Below, in pieces: positions 61,772 to 64,000 of a stretch of DNA of 64,000 bases (the first letter of the stretch is position 1; each line of letters starts with the position of its first letter). The DNA comes from Roseinatronobacter alkalisoli (GTDB lineage Bacteria > Pseudomonadota > Alphaproteobacteria > Rhodobacterales > Rhodobacteraceae). The stretch is taken from assembly GCF_028745735.1 (NCBI RefSeq), contig NZ_JAQZSM010000003.1, forward strand, positions 1 to 64,000, given 5' to 3'. The notes under the pieces are model-generated. The model was not told the DNA's origin. It worked only from the letters and a program-made list of their open reading frames with translations, and did no database searches. A program made the position numbers and the translations under genes.

Positions 61772-62185
61772 ATGGGGCAAGGTCGTATGGAACGGCTGGG
61801 CAGGCCTGTCTGGTATGGGTTATTTCTTCTGCACGCGGGCCTTGGGGTCTGGGCGGTGCTGGGGCTGATCGAATTCCTGACACCGGCCCCGGTCGGATTC
61901 GGGCTGGCCAACCGCCATTTTCCCGACTGGATGCAATTGCTGCACTGGCTGGCCATCGGCGCGGGCGCATCCGCCTTCATGCTGACCTGGCGGCGCTTTC
62001 CGCAGGCCCGGCTGGCGGCAATGGCCGCGGCTTACGGGGTCATGGCCGTGGTCTGCCTGATCCAGACACTTCTGTTTTTGCAGCACCCTGGCAAATGGCG
62101 CGATATGGGGCTGGAATACGCGGCCTATCTGGCGATCCTGTGGTTGCTGGCACATCTGCCCCCGGCACCGGGATCGCGCGTCTGA
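61772..62185 (+). CDS. Four-helix membrane protein of unknown function
   Basis: 137 aa. Four hydrophobic helices, around residues 12-35, 51-70, 76-98 and 110-130, with charged turns such as TWRRFPQARLA between. No motif is recognised. Starts at 61772 (GCAGGG upstream) and 61787 are possible. It is divergent from pyrC and followed by 381 bases with a repeat copy. Confidence 0.6.
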   Translation: MGQGRMERLGRPVWYGLFLLHAGLGVWAVLGLIEFLTPAPVGFGLANRHFPDWMQLLHWLAIGAGASAFMLTWRRFPQARLAAMAAAYGVMAVVCLIQTLLFLQHPGKWRDMGLEYAAYLAILWLLAHLPPAPGSRV

Positions 62186-62351
62186 GGCGCGTGGGGCGCT
62201 GAAACCACTGGCTCCGTCCCCCGCCAGATTTTTGGACAGCTCCGATACCCGATTCACACTGCCCCCATGGCCTGGATGCTCTGCCCCGATCCGGCGCAAT
62301 CCCCTGTCCGGCGGAGTTGCGACGGTTGACCGAGGCCCGCTTGCGTCATGC

Positions 62352-62528
62352 ACCAAGCCCGCGTCACCGGTGGGCCGGGGTCTGCCGGTCGCACATTGAA
62401 GAAGTTCACTTTATGCAAGCGTCACAACTCCGACCTTCAAAGCGTGAGTCAACGCCAGCCAAACCGGCAGGCCGCGGGACGGCCCACCGGTGGCGCGGCG
62501 GCCTGCGGCCTTGACTCCGCGCCTTTGG
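62352..62528 (+). repeat. Dispersed ~178-bp palindromic element, copy 7
   Basis: Full-length forward copy in the 381-base gap between two convergent genes. CCACCGGTGG-type palindromes are present in both arms (TCACCGGTGGG on the left, CCACCGGTGGCG on the right). AAGAAGTTCACTTTATGC is in the centre and GCGGCCTTGACTCCGCGCC at the right end. It ends 38 bases before the stop of the 62567 gene. The remaining 166 bases after the membrane protein stop show no feature. Confidence 0.9.
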
Positions 62529-62566
62529 CAATTTCCAGCAGTTGTTTCAGCCCCGCAAACGCAGCG

Positions 62567-63571
62567 CTACCGCGACAATTGCTTCTCAGCCTTGCTCTGG
62601 CATTTGCGCAGCTTGCGGCTGTCGGATCGCGCCAGCGCGTGATGCGCGGCAGCAAGTGTCAGCGCGGGATGGCGGCTAAGTCTGGCGCAGCGCCGGGTCA
62701 GGCGTTCCAGATATGGCGCATCCTCGCGCCGCGCGCGCATCAGCCGATGGAACAACAGCGGTGTCAGCTTCCCTTCGGCGGCGGCGTCAATCATAGGTGC
62801 CAGTGCCCCCAGACGCGCTAAAGCCACTGCCGTATCCCGGCCAAGATCGGGGCTGCGCAACAGGGTCACGAAGGGGCGGCGAAACAGGGTTGCATGCATC
62901 AGATCCAGCTTGCGCGCGGGATCATGCACAATAAAGGCATTCCGCCCGCCATCCAGCATGGCAGGGGCAAATCCGAAACGGCTGCGGAAATCCAGCCGCC
63001 GCGCATCCATGAAGCGGCGGTCCCAACCTGCAATCGCGGGATCAAGCGTTGCCTGCGGGGCAATGGCCAGCACCGTGGCCCCGGCTGCGGCCAGACTATA
63101 GGCGCAGGCGGCATAACCACACATGCCTTCGCCGTAGAACAGCACCCGACGGAACCCGTCGAAAAAGCCTGCATCAATCTGGGCGTCGAAATAGTCGCAT
63201 ATTTCCGTGTCGCGGAACCAGCGCGGCTGCCGCGCCACGACCGACAGGCTTGACCAGCCCCGCGCCCGCGCATGCGTGAACCCCATGGGCCGGTGATCGG
63301 GCTGGCGTTCGCGAATGGTGGCGATACTTTCAAAGCTGACCAGAAGGGTATCGCTTCCGTCACTATACAAGGCCGCATGGTGCTGCCCCAAAGGGGTGAA
63401 TCCGCCTGCGTCCGGGTCCAGTTCATCCCCCAGTTCATCCAGCCGGGCCAACCATTCGGAGTCGGTTTTCGCGCTGGCAAGGTTAATTTCCGGGGCCAGC
63501 GGTTCCTGCGGCATAACCCGGTCAGCCGGTGCGTCCAGAAGTTGCACATCGTCGTGATCGTGATCGGACAT
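62567..63571 (-). CDS. Conserved protein of unknown function (alpha/beta-hydrolase-like)
   Basis: 334 aa. The N-terminal 60 residues are acidic (MSDHDHDDVQLLDAPADR). The central part has a Rossmann or hydrolase-like pattern: VLFYGEGMCGYAACAYSLAAAGATVLAIAP, with G-E-G-x-C-G where alpha/beta hydrolases have G-x-S-x-G. The C-terminal 90 residues are basic and helical. Similar proteins in Rhodobacteraceae have been labelled phosphoadenosine phosphosulfate reductase, but I see no PAPS-reductase motif. GGAGAA precedes the ATG. Confidence 0.7.
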   Translation of the reverse strand: MSDHDHDDVQLLDAPADRVMPQEPLAPEINLASAKTDSEWLARLDELGDELDPDAGGFTPLGQHHAALYSDGSDTLLVSFESIATIRERQPDHRPMGFTHARARGWSSLSVVARQPRWFRDTEICDYFDAQIDAGFFDGFRRVLFYGEGMCGYAACAYSLAAAGATVLAIAPQATLDPAIAGWDRRFMDARRLDFRSRFGFAPAMLDGGRNAFIVHDPARKLDLMHATLFRRPFVTLLRSPDLGRDTAVALARLGALAPMIDAAAEGKLTPLLFHRLMRARREDAPYLERLTRRCARLSRHPALTLAAAHHALARSDSRKLRKCQSKAEKQLSR

Positions 63572-63853
63572 GGCTGCTTCTCCTGCGACAAAAATTCATC
63601 AGACACTGGCAGAACGATAGGCGAAAACCACCATGGCCAAAAGCCCTTGCAGGGCGGGAACGGGCGCGCTGCGCGTGGTTTTGCCGCGGATCAGCTTGGT
63701 AAATACGACAATGCAGACCATATGCGCTGATTGCACAAAAACAAGAAACAAGCGGTTCACCCCAAACAGAACTTTCGCTATGACTATGTGCAGCGGGGAC
63801 CGGACGACGCTGGTCTGTAGCCTGTCGTATCGCGGCAATTTGCGACTTGTGGT

Positions 63854-64000
63854 TCATGTAGTGGCCTCGACCGGGGCGGTTTTGTGTTGATTCCATTCTG
63901 AAAATGCGAATTGTTGCACCAACGGCAGGGCAGGCCGGACAGTTTTCGCGCTGTAGCGGAATGACATTACGACCGGACGCGGCGCGGGGCCGGACGAGGG
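63854..64000 (-). CDS. Possible 3' end of a gene entering from the right
   Basis: Forty-eight sense codons without a stop run from the right edge to a TGA at 63856-63854 on the minus strand, with a protein-like composition in the last 37 (MSFRYSAKTVRPALPLVQQF and on). It is too short to identify and may be chance. The 282 bases between it and the 62567 gene contain short frames only, one with a hydrophobic stretch (63599-63838) but no ribosome site. Confidence 0.3.
   Translation of the reverse strand, partial: PSSGPAPRPVVMSFRYSAKTVRPALPLVQQFAFSEWNQHKTAPVEATT

Noticed and set aside
1074-62528. CRISPR array or insertion-sequence ends as explanation of the repeats
   Set aside because: Copies are kilobases apart, in both orientations, without spacers, transposase genes or visible target duplications.
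63599-63838. 79-codon minus-strand frame with a hydrophobic stretch
   Set aside because: It would begin at TTG without a Shine-Dalgarno sequence and resembles no family known to me.

Overview
The window is one contiguous chromosomal segment of a GC-rich alphaproteobacterium. The ybgC-tolQRAB-pal-cpoB-tilS-ftsH gene order, the mesaconyl-CoA hydratase and malyl-CoA thioesterase genes of the ethylmalonyl-CoA pathway, the sdh operon with a small lipoprotein inside it, and several conserved unknown families point to Rhodobacteraceae (order Rhodobacterales). The genus cannot be read from the sequence. Almost everything looks like core genome. I see no rRNA, tRNA, CRISPR array, prophage or intact insertion sequence.

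Layout. 1-3 kb: a cut-off minus-strand gene, xthA, a conserved unknown and an exported Sel1-repeat protein. 3-10 kb (minus strand): mcl2, nnrU, a DUF1737 gene and mch (acetyl-CoA/C4 assimilation), then sdhCDAB with a lipoprotein gene between sdhA and sdhB; the two blocks are separated by a promoter region dense in palindromes. 10-13 kb: a translationally coupled cassette of an RpiR-type regulator, a class III aminotransferase and a carboxymuconolactone decarboxylase-like protein. 13-18 kb: infC with an AUA start, an acidic membrane-anchored protein, a corrinoid-activating ASKHA/ferredoxin protein and three tandem universal stress proteins. 18-27 kb: glmU-glmS-alkD, hisA, holC-pepA, a MipA-type porin and cmk. 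27-31 kb: copper ATPase and CueR. 31-39 kb: ftsB, pgk, two cyclophilins, a DUF4168 gene, a MoxR/VWA operon and dksA. 39-47 kb: an FAD monooxygenase, a membrane aspartyl protease, trpB, a PepSY-like secreted protein with a membrane-tethered LuxR-type regulator, DUF2237, DUF2332, pth and rplY. 47-50 kb: lldD, a CoxG-like gene and a GntR regulator. 50-62 kb: ftsH, tilS, the complete Tol-Pal operon, pyrE and pyrC. 62-64 kb: a conserved unknown and a possible gene end.

The most unusual signal is not a gene. It is a dispersed family of imperfect palindromic elements about 178 bp long: six full-length copies, one copy with an internal deletion and one fragment. All eight lie 3' of at least one gene and none is in a divergent promoter gap. 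Outer arms form a long inverted repeat around a conserved centre. I do not recognise the family as a named repeat. The second notable signal is the sdhC upstream region, which has three helically phased copies of a GTGATCAC palindrome; the same palindrome and a related CGAT/ATCG dyad occur in front of the GntR gene at 49.7 kb, suggesting a regulatory link that can be tested.
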